Below are positions 1 through 9,599 of a DNA stretch of 64,000 bases, piece after piece. Source of the DNA: an uncultured Eggerthellaceae bacterium (lineage in GTDB: Bacteria > Actinomycetota > Coriobacteriia > Coriobacteriales > Eggerthellaceae); NCBI GenBank assembly GCA_910589125.1, contig CAJURX010000002.1, positions 124,001 to 188,000 on the forward strand. The letters run 5' to 3'. Position 1 is the stretch's first letter; the number at the start of each line of letters is the position of its first letter. The notes beneath the pieces are model-generated. The model ran no database searches. It saw only the letters and a program-made list of their open reading frames with translations, and was not told where the DNA came from. Made by a program: the position numbers and the translations under genes.

Positions 1-1
1 C

Positions 2-1057
2 GAAGTGGCCTTCGGGCCACGGAACCTGGGGTTGGCCGCCGAAGAGGTCCGCGAACGCGTGGATGAGGCGCTGCGTGCGGTCGGCTTGAGCGAGGCGCAC
101 GACGCTGACGTGAACACGCTCTCAGGAGGTCAGAAGCAGAAGGTGGCCATCGCAGGCGCGTTGGCGATGCGCCCCAAGCTCTTGGTGCTGGATGAGGCCA
201 CATCCATGCTGGACCCTGAAGCCACCACAGAGATAGCTACCCTCATCCGTCGCCTGCACGGCGAGGGGATCACCGTGCTCATGATCTCCCATGAACCAGA
301 GATGATCAGACTCGCAGACCGCATCATCCAGATCAGCACCGAAGAGGATGCACCATGCGGGTCATGGCACGTCTCCCCTCCGCGCACGAGGCCAGACGAG
401 CCTCCGGCCATCGAATGCCGCAACGTCACCTTCTCCTATGCTGAGGGCGCAACGCCCATCCTGGACGACCTCACCCTCTCCATCCCCAACGGAGGATTCG
501 CGCTCATCACCGGTCCCAACGGCGGCGGCAAGAGCACCCTCTTGAAGCACATGAATGGCCTGCTCCAGGCTACGAGCGGAGAGGTGTGGATCCTCGGGCG
601 CACGCTGGATTCAAAGGAGGCACGCAACGCTGCTCGCACGAGCGTCGGCCTTGCCTTCCAGCATCCTGAGCGGCAGCTCTTCGAGAGCACGGTCTATGAC
701 GACATAGCATTCGGGCCGCGGAACCTCGGTTGCACAGAGGACGAGGTGGAAGAGCGCGTGCGCGCAGCCATGGCGAGCGTAGGGCTCCCCTTCGATGACA
801 CCTATCGCCGCAACCCCTTCATGCTCTCGGGCGGCCAGCAACGCAAAGCTGCCATCGCAGGGATCCTGGCCATGCGCACGCCCATCTTGGCACTGGATGA
901 GCCCTGCGCGGGATTAGACGCGCATGGCAGGCATGAGCTCTTGGAGCTGCTCTGCCAGCTGAACGCAGAGGGCACTACCATCGTCATGGTGACGCACGAC
1001 CCTCGCGACCTGCGCTTGGAAGGCTGCCAGCTGATCTCCCTTGCACCAGATGCGTGA
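2..1057 (+). CDS. Fused two-domain ECF transporter ATPase (EcfA1-EcfA2 type), 5'-truncated
   Basis: ATP-hydrolysing subunit of an energy-coupling-factor (vitamin or metal uptake) ABC transporter, acting on the inner face of the membrane. The visible part holds the end of a first ATPase domain (signature LSGGQKQK, Walker B LLVLDEA) and a complete second one (Walker A GPNGGGKST, Q-loop in FQHPERQLF, signature LSGGQQRKA, Walker B ILALDEP). Both halves carry the AFGPRNLG motif typical of the CbiO/EcfA family, which shows the two EcfA subunits are fused, as in YkoD-like proteins. The frame is open through the left edge (a Glu codon precedes the first Val), so the real start and the first Walker A lie outside; the GTG at base 5 is internal. 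Substrate is unknown because the S and T components are not in view. Confidence 0.9.
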   Translation, partial: EVAFGPRNLGLAAEEVRERVDEALRAVGLSEAHDADVNTLSGGQKQKVAIAGALAMRPKLLVLDEATSMLDPEATTEIATLIRRLHGEGITVLMISHEPEMIRLADRIIQISTEEDAPCGSWHVSPPRTRPDEPPAIECRNVTFSYAEGATPILDDLTLSIPNGGFALITGPNGGGKSTLLKHMNGLLQATSGEVWILGRTLDSKEARNAARTSVGLAFQHPERQLFESTVYDDIAFGPRNLGCTEDEVEERVRAAMASVGLPFDDTYRRNPFMLSGGQQRKAAIAGILAMRTPILALDEPCAGLDAHGRHELLELLCQLNAEGTTIVMVTHDPRDLRLEGCQLISLAPDA

Positions 1058-1091
1058 CGCCTCACCCGACGTCGCACCCAGCACCCCCCCC

Positions 1092-1128
1092 AAAAAAAGA
1101 ACCGCCCGCACGCTGAGCGCACGGGCAG
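1092..1128 (-). terminator. Rho-independent terminator of the HAD-tgt-secDF-DUF1292 unit
   Basis: Read on the minus strand this is a GC-rich stem (arms 1114-1128 and 1102-1110, continuous when G-U pairs are allowed) followed directly by a T-rich tract (complement of 1092-1100). It sits just after the DUF1292 stop at 1156. The T tract is only on the minus-strand side, so it serves the minus-strand unit rather than the convergent ECF ATPase gene. Confidence 0.75.
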
Positions 1129-1155
1129 CCTCGCTTCCTCACCAAAGCGGGGGAC

Positions 1156-1497
1156 TCACGCGAACTGATACAAGCCTTCCGTAGCGTCTTGGAACTTGCC
1201 ATAGGCGCGCTCGACCAGAGTTTCGTCCTCTACCAGCTCGAACTCCTCAGGGATGCCCTCGTCATCCGTCTCCAGGACCTCGAGCACGATGACCTCGCCC
1301 GACGAGAGCGCCGGATGGTCATCATCCACCGGGAAGAAGAACCCGTACTCGCGCCCCTCCAAGATGACGATCCCCAGGAACTCCAGGCTCACCGTCTCGC
1401 CGGCCTCATCCTCGAACACGAGCGTGACGCCCTCTTCCACCGGTGGGCAGAAATCAGGATGGCTCCCCTCGCGCACGCTCGCGACTGCGTTCGTCAT
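1156..1497 (-). CDS. DUF1292 family protein
   Basis: Small acidic cytoplasmic protein of 113 residues with the DUF1292 pattern: strand-rich segments around TLVFEDEAGETVSLEFLGIV, then REYGFFFP, then a VLEV segment followed by an acidic E/D stretch. No biochemical function is established for the family. Its ATG overlaps the secDF stop by four bases (ATGA), so it is probably translationally coupled to secDF and is the last gene of the unit. The N-terminal ~15 residues (before the HPDF segment) are less typical but no better start is visible. Confidence 0.7.
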   Translation of the reverse strand: MTNAVASVREGSHPDFCPPVEEGVTLVFEDEAGETVSLEFLGIVILEGREYGFFFPVDDDHPALSSGEVIVLEVLETDDEGIPEEFELVEDETLVERAYGKFQDATEGLYQFA

Positions 1498-4256
1498 CTG
1501 CCGCTCCCCTTCTTCTTGCCGCCCTTATCAGGACGACGCACGTCCTTCGGGCCCTTCTTGTTCTTGCTGACAGGGAGCCCATAATGGTTGCGGCTGTGCT
1601 TGCGCTCAGCGCTACCATCATCTGCGCCGCTCGCAGCAGCATCGCGTGCCGCCTGCGCACCTTCGCGCTCGGATGCGGCCTGCGCCTTGCGATCAGCTTC
1701 CAAGCGAGCAACGGGCACCTGCACGATGCCGGTGGTATAGGCCGCATCGAAGGAGAAGATGCCGATCTCCGGACCATACTTCTTCGCCAGCTTCGCATAG
1801 CGCTTCTCGCGCGTCTTCCACATGCTGTAGAGCGGAGTTGCCACGGCGATGGAGGAGTAGGAGCCCGCCACCAGGCCGATGACCATGGCGAAAGCGAAAT
1901 CCTTCAGCGTCTCCCCGCCGAACAAGAGCATGGCGAGCACCGGCACGAGCGAGGTCAGCGTCGTGTTGATGGTGCGCACGAACACCTGGTTCATGGAATG
2001 GTTCGCCATGGTCATGAAGGTGCAGCGGATGTTCTCGCCCTTCATGTTGTCGTTGATGCGGTGGAATACGACCACCGTGTCATAGAGCGAGTAGCCCAAG
2101 ATGGTGAGCAACGCGGCGATGGTGTTCGGATTCACCTCGCGCCCGACCAGCGCATAGACGCCCATGACCAGGATGAGGTCGTGCAGCAGGGCCACGACGG
2201 CGATGACGCCCATCTTGTATTCGAATCGGATGCCGATGTAGATGATGATGAGCACCAGCGACACCAGGAACGCGAGGAGCGATGACTGGATGACGCTCGT
2301 GCCCCAGTCGGGACCGATGGTGTCCACGCCCACGTCCTGGCCTGCGATGCCCAGCTTCTCAGCCACGTCATTCGCCTTGACGTTCATGTCCGCCGCATCC
2401 GCATTCGCCGTGCGCACGAGGAAGCCGTTCTCGCCACCGGTCACCGTGGTCTGGATGGACACGTCGCCCTCGCCCACCTCGTCGAACGCGGAGCGCACCT
2501 CATCAGTGCTGATCTCACCGGTGTTCGTGTACGTGACGGAGGAGCCGCCGACGAATTCGATGCCGAAGTTGAAGCCCTTGAAGCCCATGACAGCCAAGCA
2601 TGCGACCATGGCCACAGCCGCGATGGACAGGAAGACCTTGCGGATGCCGAGGAAGTTGATATCGCGCTTGAGGAAGCGGCCGCGGATCTTCTGCGCAGCC
2701 TCGGTGACGACAGCCTTGCCACGAGCCGCCCCTTCCCGCTCCTCGATGACCTCAAGGGATTCCTCGGGATCCATCTGCTCAGCAGTCTCAGCCTCAGCAA
2801 CGCTGACGCCCTCAGCCTCGGCCAGCGCCGCATAGCCCGCCGCAGCATTCTGGCAATCCTTGATGCCCCAGAAGCCCGGATGCTTCGCGATCGAGCGCGG
2901 AGCGAGCAGGCGGATGAGCGGTGCCTTGAAGAGCAGCATCATGGCGATGTCGCAGAAGATGCCGAGCGACAGCGTGAGACCGAAGCCCTTGACGCCAGCG
3001 CTTGCCAGGAAGAAGAGGCAGAGCGCGGAGACGAGGGTCACGGAGTCAGCGTCGATGGAGGTGAAGATCGCGTGCTTGACGCCGGACTGGCTGGCGGCAC
3101 GGACGCTCTTGCCCATGCGGATCTCCTCGCGGAAGCGCTCCACGGTCAGGATGGAGGAGTCAGCCGCCATGCCGATGGTGAGCACGATGCCGGCGATGCC
3201 CGCAAGGGAGAGGCTGAACAGCCCGAATGCGGAGAGCGCCGCCAAGATGCCCAGATAGATGATGGCGAACACGAGCATGGCACCCGCCGTGATGAAGCCG
3301 AGGCCCTTGTAGAAGAACAGGAGGTACAGCATGACCAGCGCAAGGCCGATCAGCACGACGATGAGGCCGGCGAACAGAGCATCCTGTCCGAGCGTCGGGC
3401 CCACCACCTGGCTGGTGGAGAACTCGAAGTTCACCGGGAGCGAGCCGCTCTCCAGCACGGCCTGGAACGCCTTCGCCTCATCTGCGGAGTAGTTGCCTGT
3501 GATGGAGACGTTGCCATCCGAGATGATGGCCTGCACTGCCGGCGCGCTCTCCACGTTGTTGTCCAAGAGGATGACGATCTGGCCCTTCGTGACCACCAGA
3601 TCGCGCGTGGCCTCGGCGAACGCCTCCGTTGCCGCCTGATCCAGATCCAGATTCACCGCATAGTAGGCGCTCGTCTGGCTTGCGCGGTCCACCGTCACGC
3701 GCTCAAGGCTGTCACCCGTGAACATGGTGGTGTACGTGCTGGGGTCGACCTTCAGCTCCTTGCCCTCCTCAGCGGGGAAGGAATAGCCGAAGTCATCCTT
3801 GATGGTGGCGTAGTCACCATAGTTGCCGTTCTGGATGTCCTCCACCACTGCATCATCGGTGAACGAATCCAAGCGCGCGAAGGCCAGCTGACCCGTGGAG
3901 CCGATGGTCTCCAGTGCCTGCTCAGCATCTTCCAGGCCTGGGATCTGCACGAGGATCTGGTCGGTGCCCTGCACCTGCACCGTGGCCTCAGAGGCACCCA
4001 GGGCGTTCACGCGGTTCTCGATGATCGTGCGAGCCTGCTCCATATCCTCGGTCGTGACCTCTTGGCCCTCATCCGGGTTCGCGGACAGCACCACGGACAA
4101 GCCGCCGCGGATGTCCAGGCCCTGCGTGATCTTGTCTTGCGGGGGCGTGAACAGGATGATCGAGCCGATGATGAGCAGGGTAGAGAGGATCAGAAGCCAG
4201 ATGTTGCGGCGGTCCTTCGTCCGCACCGGCTTCTTCTTCGCACGTTCGAGTGCCAT
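1494..4256 (-). CDS. secDF: Fused protein-export membrane protein SecDF
   Basis: Proton-driven auxiliary subunit of the Sec translocon that pulls exported proteins across the membrane. 920 residues: a first membrane helix (~18-36), SecD motif GLDIRGG (46-52), a large periplasm-facing domain to ~285, six SecD helices with the GMAADSSILTVERFREE motif (~362-378), a charged cytoplasmic linker, then the SecF half with FNFGIEFVGG and a second six-helix bundle. The C-terminus is Lys/Arg/Gly rich. The frame runs 390 bases further upstream, but the start at 4256 is preferred: AAGGAG lies 10 bases before it and the conserved positive-inside N-terminus begins there (an ATG at 4265 is too close to the AAGGAG). 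Separate secD and secF genes are usual; fusion is known in other bacteria. No yajC is visible beside it. Confidence 0.93.
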   Translation of the reverse strand: MALERAKKKPVRTKDRRNIWLLILSTLLIIGSIILFTPPQDKITQGLDIRGGLSVVLSANPDEGQEVTTEDMEQARTIIENRVNALGASEATVQVQGTDQILVQIPGLEDAEQALETIGSTGQLAFARLDSFTDDAVVEDIQNGNYGDYATIKDDFGYSFPAEEGKELKVDPSTYTTMFTGDSLERVTVDRASQTSAYYAVNLDLDQAATEAFAEATRDLVVTKGQIVILLDNNVESAPAVQAIISDGNVSITGNYSADEAKAFQAVLESGSLPVNFEFSTSQVVGPTLGQDALFAGLIVVLIGLALVMLYLLFFYKGLGFITAGAMLVFAIIYLGILAALSAFGLFSLSLAGIAGIVLTIGMAADSSILTVERFREEIRMGKSVRAASQSGVKHAIFTSIDADSVTLVSALCLFFLASAGVKGFGLTLSLGIFCDIAMMLLFKAPLIRLLAPRSIAKHPGFWGIKDCQNAAAGYAALAEAEGVSVAEAETAEQMDPEESLEVIEEREGAARGKAVVTEAAQKIRGRFLKRDINFLGIRKVFLSIAAVAMVACLAVMGFKGFNFGIEFVGGSSVTYTNTGEISTDEVRSAFDEVGEGDVSIQTTVTGGENGFLVRTANADAADMNVKANDVAEKLGIAGQDVGVDTIGPDWGTSVIQSSLLAFLVSLVLIIIYIGIRFEYKMGVIAVVALLHDLILVMGVYALVGREVNPNTIAALLTILGYSLYDTVVVFHRINDNMKGENIRCTFMTMANHSMNQVFVRTINTTLTSLVPVLAMLLFGGETLKDFAFAMVIGLVAGSYSSIAVATPLYSMWKTREKRYAKLAKKYGPEIGIFSFDAAYTTGIVQVPVARLEADRKAQAASEREGAQAARDAAASGADDGSAERKHSRNHYGLPVSKNKKGPKDVRRPDKGGKKKGSGR

Positions 4257-4324
4257 ATGACGCATGCTCCTTATATTGCAGTTCGTTTTAAGCAGTAACC
4301 TCGATATTCTGCCACAAACGCAAC

Positions 4325-5479
<1,155 letters not shown>

Positions 5480-6427
5480 CTATTCCGCGCGGAGGGACGC
5501 AGCATCCCCCGGCGCGTGCTCTCCCGTGACGGCATCCGCCACCAGCGCCGCCTTGCGCGCGGCCTCTTCCAGATCGATGGGCACGACAGCGTTGTCCTCC
5601 AGCACGCGCAGCGATTCTTCCTGCGATATGACATCCGTGCGTATGCCCTGTGCTGGATGCGCGCACGCAGGCAGCGCCTCTGCCCACGCGGCGAACTCCT
5701 CGAGGGAGCCATGCTTGATGGTGGACAGGTCGAACGAGACCGGATCGAGCAGCCAATCCGTCACCAGATAGCCCTCCACGCCCAGATCGAGCACGGCCAT
5801 GTCCTCCATGGTGTTGTTGCCCACCATGAGCACCTCAGAACCGGGAACGCCGATGGCAGCTAGCACCTCGGAGAAGTACGTCTGCCGGGGCTTCACGGAC
5901 GTGGCGTTCTCATAGCATGTGATGCGCGCGAACTTGGCCGGATCGACGCCTGCCCACGCCAGCCTATGCTCCACAGCGCGGCGCGGGAACATGGGCATGG
6001 TGGCCAGCACCAGCGGATAGTCCTTCTCCACCAGCGCATCCACCGCCCGAGCGCTTGCCGGATCCGCCTCGAACCCATCCCCGATGTGCGGGAAGTCCGT
6101 CTCGTAGAACTCCCGTGACAGCGCGCGCATGTCCGCTCGCGCCTCTTCGGTGAGCGCGATGCCCGTTGTCTCCTCGTAGACCGGGAAGAACGTATCCCAG
6201 AACGCCTGCTCGTTGGTGCGCCCGTCAGCATGCTTCGCCATCTCCTGCGTGCCCGCCTTGAGCGCGGCCATGAATGCGTGCGGCTCTGCGCCATGGGCAG
6301 CCATGAACCCAGCGATGCGCTTGAAGTACGCGCTCATGAATTCGTCGATGTCCATGGGCAGCAACGTGCCATCCAGATCGAAGCAGATGGCGCGATATCC
6401 GCCCTGAGGGTCGAGCTTGTCAGTCAT
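5480..6427 (-). CDS. HAD-superfamily hydrolase
   Basis: Predicted cytoplasmic phosphatase of 315 residues. Motif I is FDLDGTLL near residue 15 (nucleophile Asp plus acid-base Asp), motif II is in VLATMPMFPR, and the metal-binding motif IV is in EVLMVGNNTMEDM, where the usual GD-SxxDxxxA appears as GNNTMEDMA. The helical cap lies between ~25 and 140. The start at 6427 (MTDKLDP) is chosen because GGAGG sits six bases upstream; the in-frame ATG at 6454 would place that Shine-Dalgarno inside the gene. First gene of the unit running into tgt. Substrate cannot be told from sequence. Confidence 0.8.
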   Translation of the reverse strand: MTDKLDPQGGYRAICFDLDGTLLPMDIDEFMSAYFKRIAGFMAAHGAEPHAFMAALKAGTQEMAKHADGRTNEQAFWDTFFPVYEETTGIALTEEARADMRALSREFYETDFPHIGDGFEADPASARAVDALVEKDYPLVLATMPMFPRRAVEHRLAWAGVDPAKFARITCYENATSVKPRQTYFSEVLAAIGVPGSEVLMVGNNTMEDMAVLDLGVEGYLVTDWLLDPVSFDLSTIKHGSLEEFAAWAEALPACAHPAQGIRTDVISQEESLRVLEDNAVVPIDLEEAARKAALVADAVTGEHAPGDAASLRAE

Positions 6428-6464
6428 GCGCATCCTCCGTTGAGCATCGGTCATTTTGACATGC

Positions 6465-6472
6465 TAGTATAG
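6465..6472. promoter_or_regulatory. Overlapping divergent -10 elements between the HAD gene and queH
   Basis: On the plus strand TAGTAT (6465-6470) carries an extended -10 TG two bases before it and ends seven bases before the queH ATG. On the minus strand TATACT (6472-6467) matches TATAAT in five of six bases and faces the HAD gene. The two -10 boxes share bases, so transcription in the two directions should be mutually exclusive. Promoter assignment is by eye only. Confidence 0.4.
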
Positions 6473-6477
6473 CGCGC

Positions 6478-7314
6478 ATGCCTACGACAGAGCCCATATC
6501 GAACGCGCGCCACGTACCCGAGAGGCTGCTCTTGCACGTCTGCTGCGGTCCGTGCTCCACAGCTCCCTTGCGCACGCTCCAAGAGCGCGGAGCCGAGGTG
6601 CACATCCACTTCGCCAACCCCAACATCGCTCCCGCTGATGAGCACGCACGGCGACTGGATGCCGCGCGCACCTACGCGAAGAGCGCGGATGCGCCCTTCG
6701 TCGCAGAGGCGTACGATCCGGCGGCTTGGGCGGAAGCCATTGGCTGCCTTTCCGAGGATGAGCGCACCTCCTCGGACGGCATCACGCCGCCACGAGAGCG
6801 ATGCAGGGCCTGCTATCGGGTGCGATTCGAAGCATCTGCGCGCTACGCCAAGGAGCATGGGTTCCCCGCTCTGGGCACCACGCTCTCCGTGAGCCCGTAT
6901 CAATACGCGGACATCATCGAAGAGGAGCTCGATCGCGCCTGCGCGCTGTTCGGCATCACGCCGTTCTTCGAGGACTACTCCCCGCTCTATCCCGAGACCA
7001 TCAGCTTATCGAAGGAGGCAGGGCTCTATCGGCAAGACTACTGCGGCTGCCTGCCTTCGAAGGCCGAGGCCGACGAAGGACGCGCCCGACGCAAGGCCGA
7101 GCGCGAAGCACGCAAGGCAGCACGCGCCAAGGCGCGGGAAGAAGCCGATGCGGCCATCCAAGAGCGCCGCGAGGAGCACGCCCGCTACGACGCCGTGCAG
7201 GCGCGGAAGCGCGCCATCAAGAGAGCGCTCCGCGAGCAAAGCGCGCGAGCAGGAGGCGATGGGCGCACAGCCCTCGACGAGCGGACCACTGAAAGCGAGC
7301 AGACCGATGCATGA
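6478..7314 (+). CDS. queH: Epoxyqueuosine reductase QueH
   Basis: Reduces epoxyqueuosine to queuosine in tRNA, the last step of queuosine formation, as the non-cobalamin alternative to QueG. 278 residues. Conserved Cys sets of the QueH (former DUF208) family are visible: VCCGPC (C22, C23, C26), CRAC (C109, C112) and YCGC (C189, C191), the likely iron-sulfur and metal ligands. Residues from ~195 on form a long, highly charged helical tail beyond the usual core. No Shine-Dalgarno precedes the ATG, which fits the leaderless promoter described separately. It overlaps the following small gene and is co-directional with queA. Confidence 0.93.
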   Translation: MPTTEPISNARHVPERLLLHVCCGPCSTAPLRTLQERGAEVHIHFANPNIAPADEHARRLDAARTYAKSADAPFVAEAYDPAAWAEAIGCLSEDERTSSDGITPPRERCRACYRVRFEASARYAKEHGFPALGTTLSVSPYQYADIIEEELDRACALFGITPFFEDYSPLYPETISLSKEAGLYRQDYCGCLPSKAEADEGRARRKAEREARKAARAKAREEADAAIQERREEHARYDAVQARKRAIKRALREQSARAGGDGRTALDERTTESEQTDA

Positions 7315-7501
7315 TGACACGCTCGAGCAGCATCGAGCCATGCGCAGCGCCGTCGTGGCGGAATACGACGACATCGTGGCGCATCTTGATGCGCTCAAGG
7401 CTGACGGCAAGGTCAAAACGGCAACCTACAAGCAGCTCTTCGCGCGGAAGATGACCCTCTCCGCCATGCTGGATATCTACCGGAAGCACGGATTGCTATG
7501 A
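7307..7501 (+). CDS. Small helical protein of unknown function between queH and queA
   Basis: 64 residues, mostly predicted helix, with basic and acidic residues alternating (for example LKADGKVKTATYKQLF). I do not recognise a family. Its start overlaps the queH end by eight bases and its stop overlaps the queA ATG by four (ATGA), so three genes are read as one compact unit. An in-frame ATG at 7340 is an alternative start. The tight packing is the main evidence that it is a gene; a role in tRNA modification is only a guess from position. Confidence 0.6.
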   Translation: MHDDTLEQHRAMRSAVVAEYDDIVAHLDALKADGKVKTATYKQLFARKMTLSAMLDIYRKHGLL

Positions 7502-8592
7502 GGACCTCTGACTTCGACTACGAGCTCCCGTCCGAGCTGATCGCACAGGAGCCGCACACGCCACGTGACGAGTGCCGACTGCTCGTGCTCGATCGCGCGA
7601 CGGGGTCCCTGACAGACCGCATCTTCCGCGACGTGATCGACTATCTGGAGCCCGGGGATGTGCTCGTGGCGAATGAGACGCGCGTGCTGCCTGCACGGCT
7701 CCTGGGACGCAAGCGCGGCACCGGCGGCGAGGCTGAGGTGTTCCTGCTCCGGGAAGCAGCAGGGCCTGAGCCGCGCACGAATCGCATCGCCTTCTGGGAA
7801 GCGCTCGTGCGCCCCGGGAAGCGACTGAAGCCAGGTAGCGGCGCTGTCGTGGACTTCATGGACAGGACGGGTGCGGTCGTGCTGTCCGCCGAGGTGGTAG
7901 ACTGGGCGAAGGACGCTCAGAAGGGCGAGCGGCTCGTTCGCCTGAGCACCGAGCTCCCCTCCCTGGATGACGCGCTCCACGCTGCCGGCAAGACGCCGTT
8001 GCCGCCCTACATCAAAGGCTATGCCGGAGATGAGGAGCTCTATCAGACGGTGTACGCCAAGCGGGAATCCTCCGCCGCCGCTCCCACAGCTGGGCTCCAC
8101 TTCACGCCCGAGCTCATCAGCGCATGCAAGGAGAAGGGCGTGGGCTGGGAGACGGTGGAGCTCGAAGTGGGCTTGGATACGTTCCGCGTGGTGGATGAGG
8201 AACGGGCCGAGGACCATGCCATGCACACCGAGCGCTACACGGTCCCCGATGCCACCGTGAGCGCCATCCATGAGGCGAAGGAGCGTGGGGGTCGCGTGTT
8301 CGCCGTGGGCACGACGAGCGTTCGCTCCCTTGAGAGCGCATGCCGGGATGAAGCCGGCGCATTCACGGGGCTCGCACCCGAGGAGCGCGCAGCCACGAGC
8401 CTCTTCCTCCTGCCGGGGAGCACCTTCCATGTGGTGGACGGCCTCATCACGAACTTCCACGTGCCCCGATCAACTCTCATGATGCTGGTGTCAGCCTTCG
8501 CCACGCGCGACCAGGTCATGGCAGCCTACGCACATGCCATCAGCGAGCGCTATCGCATGCTCTCCTTCGGCGACGCCATGCTGATCGCCTGA
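7498..8592 (+). CDS. queA: S-adenosylmethionine:tRNA ribosyltransferase-isomerase
   Basis: Transfers and isomerises the ribosyl part of S-adenosylmethionine onto preQ1-modified tRNA to give epoxyqueuosine, directly upstream of QueH chemistry. 364 residues, slightly longer than usual because of a loop near residue 75-105. Conserved features: FDYELPSELIAQ at the N-terminus, ANETRVLPARL, APTAGLHFT, ELEVGLDTFRVV, GTTSVRSLES and TNFHVPRSTLMMLV. Overlaps the preceding small gene by four bases. With tgt and queH it gives insertion, ribosylation and reduction; the preQ1 biosynthesis genes (queC, D, E, F) are not in view. Confidence 0.96.
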   Translation: MRTSDFDYELPSELIAQEPHTPRDECRLLVLDRATGSLTDRIFRDVIDYLEPGDVLVANETRVLPARLLGRKRGTGGEAEVFLLREAAGPEPRTNRIAFWEALVRPGKRLKPGSGAVVDFMDRTGAVVLSAEVVDWAKDAQKGERLVRLSTELPSLDDALHAAGKTPLPPYIKGYAGDEELYQTVYAKRESSAAAPTAGLHFTPELISACKEKGVGWETVELEVGLDTFRVVDEERAEDHAMHTERYTVPDATVSAIHEAKERGGRVFAVGTTSVRSLESACRDEAGAFTGLAPEERAATSLFLLPGSTFHVVDGLITNFHVPRSTLMMLVSAFATRDQVMAAYAHAISERYRMLSFGDAMLIA

Positions 8593-8669
8593 CACAGAGA
8601 GCAGTTCGTCAGCAAGTAGCATCCTGGTGCCGTCTCGCGATCCGTGCCGGCAAGCCGACATCTGCGCAT

Positions 8670-8698
8670 AAAAAATGACCCCTGCGGATACAGGGGCC
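8670..8698 (-). terminator. Rho-independent terminator of the cold-shock gene
   Basis: On the minus strand CCCCTG pairs with CAGGGG (8679-8684 with 8691-8696) across a six-base loop, followed by a T run (complement of 8670-8675). It begins 25 bases after the cold-shock stop codon. The same stem lies downstream of queA on the plus strand but without a T tract there. Confidence 0.8.
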
Positions 8699-8723
8699 AT
8701 TCGATGTTGTGGACTTCTTCGAA

Positions 8724-8927
8724 CTAGATCTTCGTAACGTTGCTGGCCTGCAGCTTGCCGTTCTGTCCAGTGGTGATGTCGAAGGAAACAGCTGCTCCCT
8801 CGTCCAGGGTCTTGAAGCCCTCCATCTGGATCTCCGAGAAGTGAACGAAGAGATCTTCGCCATCAGGCTGAGAGATGAATCCGTAGCCCTTCTCAGGGTT
8901 GAACCACTTGACTGTACCTTCCGCCAT
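8724..8927 (-). CDS. Cold-shock protein (CspA family)
   Basis: RNA/ssDNA-binding chaperone of one cold-shock (OB-fold) domain, 67 residues, full family length. RNP1 is KGYGFI near residues 13-18 and RNP2 is LFVHFS near 26-31, with the aromatic binding residues present; the start [10 protein letters not shown] is canonical. AGAGGA lies a normal distance before the ATG. A long structured leader precedes it (see below), as is usual for genes of this family. Confidence 0.96.
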   Translation of the reverse strand: MAEGTVKWFNPEKGYGFISQPDGEDLFVHFSEIQMEGFKTLDEGAAVSFDITTGQNGKLQASNVTKI

Positions 8928-8946
8928 GCTAAATCCTCTTTCCTAA

Positions 8947-9011
8947 AGCCCCGCCTTCCTGGCAGGACCTCAAAACCGATGCTCAAGATATCATCTACGC
9001 ATCTTGAGCAT
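8947..9011 (-). promoter_or_regulatory. Structured 5' leader of the cold-shock gene
   Basis: An exact 11-base inverted repeat (9011-9001 pairs with 8989-8979, 11-base loop) is followed by a second stem (about 8964-8959 with 8952-8947) that ends just before the Shine-Dalgarno. No T tract follows either stem, so they are not obvious terminators. Position in the leader of a cold-shock gene suggests an RNA element that changes with temperature or binds the protein itself; that is inference. Confidence 0.45.
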
Positions 9012-9036
9012 GCCCCAATTGTGCGGAGCACGCACC

Positions 9037-9042
9037 ACTATA
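9037..9042 (-). promoter_or_regulatory. Candidate -10 box of the cold-shock gene
   Basis: TATAGT on the minus strand, five of six consensus bases. It predicts a transcript start near 9030 and thus a leader of about 100 bases. No convincing -35 box is seen. Confidence 0.35.
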
Positions 9043-9053
9043 CGCTACTTGTT

Positions 9054-9096
9054 CGGAAAAAGGCTGCGGATTTTCCCGCTCCCTGCGATTCCGCAG
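9054..9096 (-). terminator. Candidate terminator after the aspS-hypothetical unit
   Basis: On the minus strand CTGCGGA (9096-9090) pairs with TCCGCAG (9070-9064) across a 19-base loop that can itself form a small CTGCG/CGCAG stem, followed by a CCTTTTT tract (9062-9056). It lies 57 bases after the stop at 9153 and overlaps the region where the cold-shock promoter -35 would fall. Confidence 0.5.
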
Positions 9097-9152
9097 AACC
9101 CGTTGCCAAAATGATACTTTCGAGGGCACCCACGCACCGCGAAGGGCGTTCG

Positions 9153-9581
9153 CTAGGCCTCCTCGGGTGCATGCTCTGCCATGGCATCCAGCGCGGCAGA
9201 GCCGGCTTCATCCGCTCCACCATCCATATCCGTCAGGTCATGCCCATACGCCTCGGCGATGGCCAGCGCCTGCTCACGGCGCAGCTGCGCCATCTCGGTG
9301 CGCCCAGCCTCCTCAAGGTAGGCAGCGGCCAGCATGACGGAGCGCGCCACATACTCGGAGACGCGCGGATCGGTGCCCGTGACCTGCATGATCTGCGCGA
9401 TGGTGCCCGGCGCTAGGGAGAGGAACGCATCCCCATCTATGGCAACAGCGTTGCCCACTGCCTCCTCCAACATCTCGGCAGCCTCTTCGGGGGTGCGCTC
9501 GTTCTTGCCATACAGCACGCATCGAGCCACCGCTGCAGCAAGCTCGGAGAGCATGCGCACGATGTAATCCTGATGGAGCAC
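9153..9581 (-). CDS. Small all-helical protein, DUF6483-like
   Basis: 142 residues, almost entirely predicted helix, starting MLHQDYIVRMLSELAAAVAR, which resembles the DUF6483 family (N-terminal DYIMRMIEQL-type helix, then repeat-like helices). No catalytic motif is visible; residues ~85-125 with YLEEAGRTEMAQLRREQAL resemble a TPR-type helix pair. Starts with GTG preceded by GGAGGAGG. It lies 18 bases after aspS on the same strand and is probably cotranscribed. The family name is from memory of the N-terminal pattern; function unknown. Confidence 0.6.
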   Translation of the reverse strand: MLHQDYIVRMLSELAAAVARCVLYGKNERTPEEAAEMLEEAVGNAVAIDGDAFLSLAPGTIAQIMQVTGTDPRVSEYVARSVMLAAAYLEEAGRTEMAQLRREQALAIAEAYGHDLTDMDGGADEAGSAALDAMAEHAPEEA

Positions 9582-9599
9582 GGCACCTCCTCCGAGAGC

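Noticed and set aside
2880..4298. A 472-codon plus-strand frame opposite secDF
   Set aside because: Low-complexity, charged translation opposite a well-supported SecDF; no ribosome site.
8979..9011. HspR HAIR site (CTTGAGT-N7-ACTCAAG) upstream of the cold-shock gene
   Set aside because: The arms are in the opposite order (GCTCAAG then CTTGAGC) with an 11-base centre; better explained as an RNA stem.
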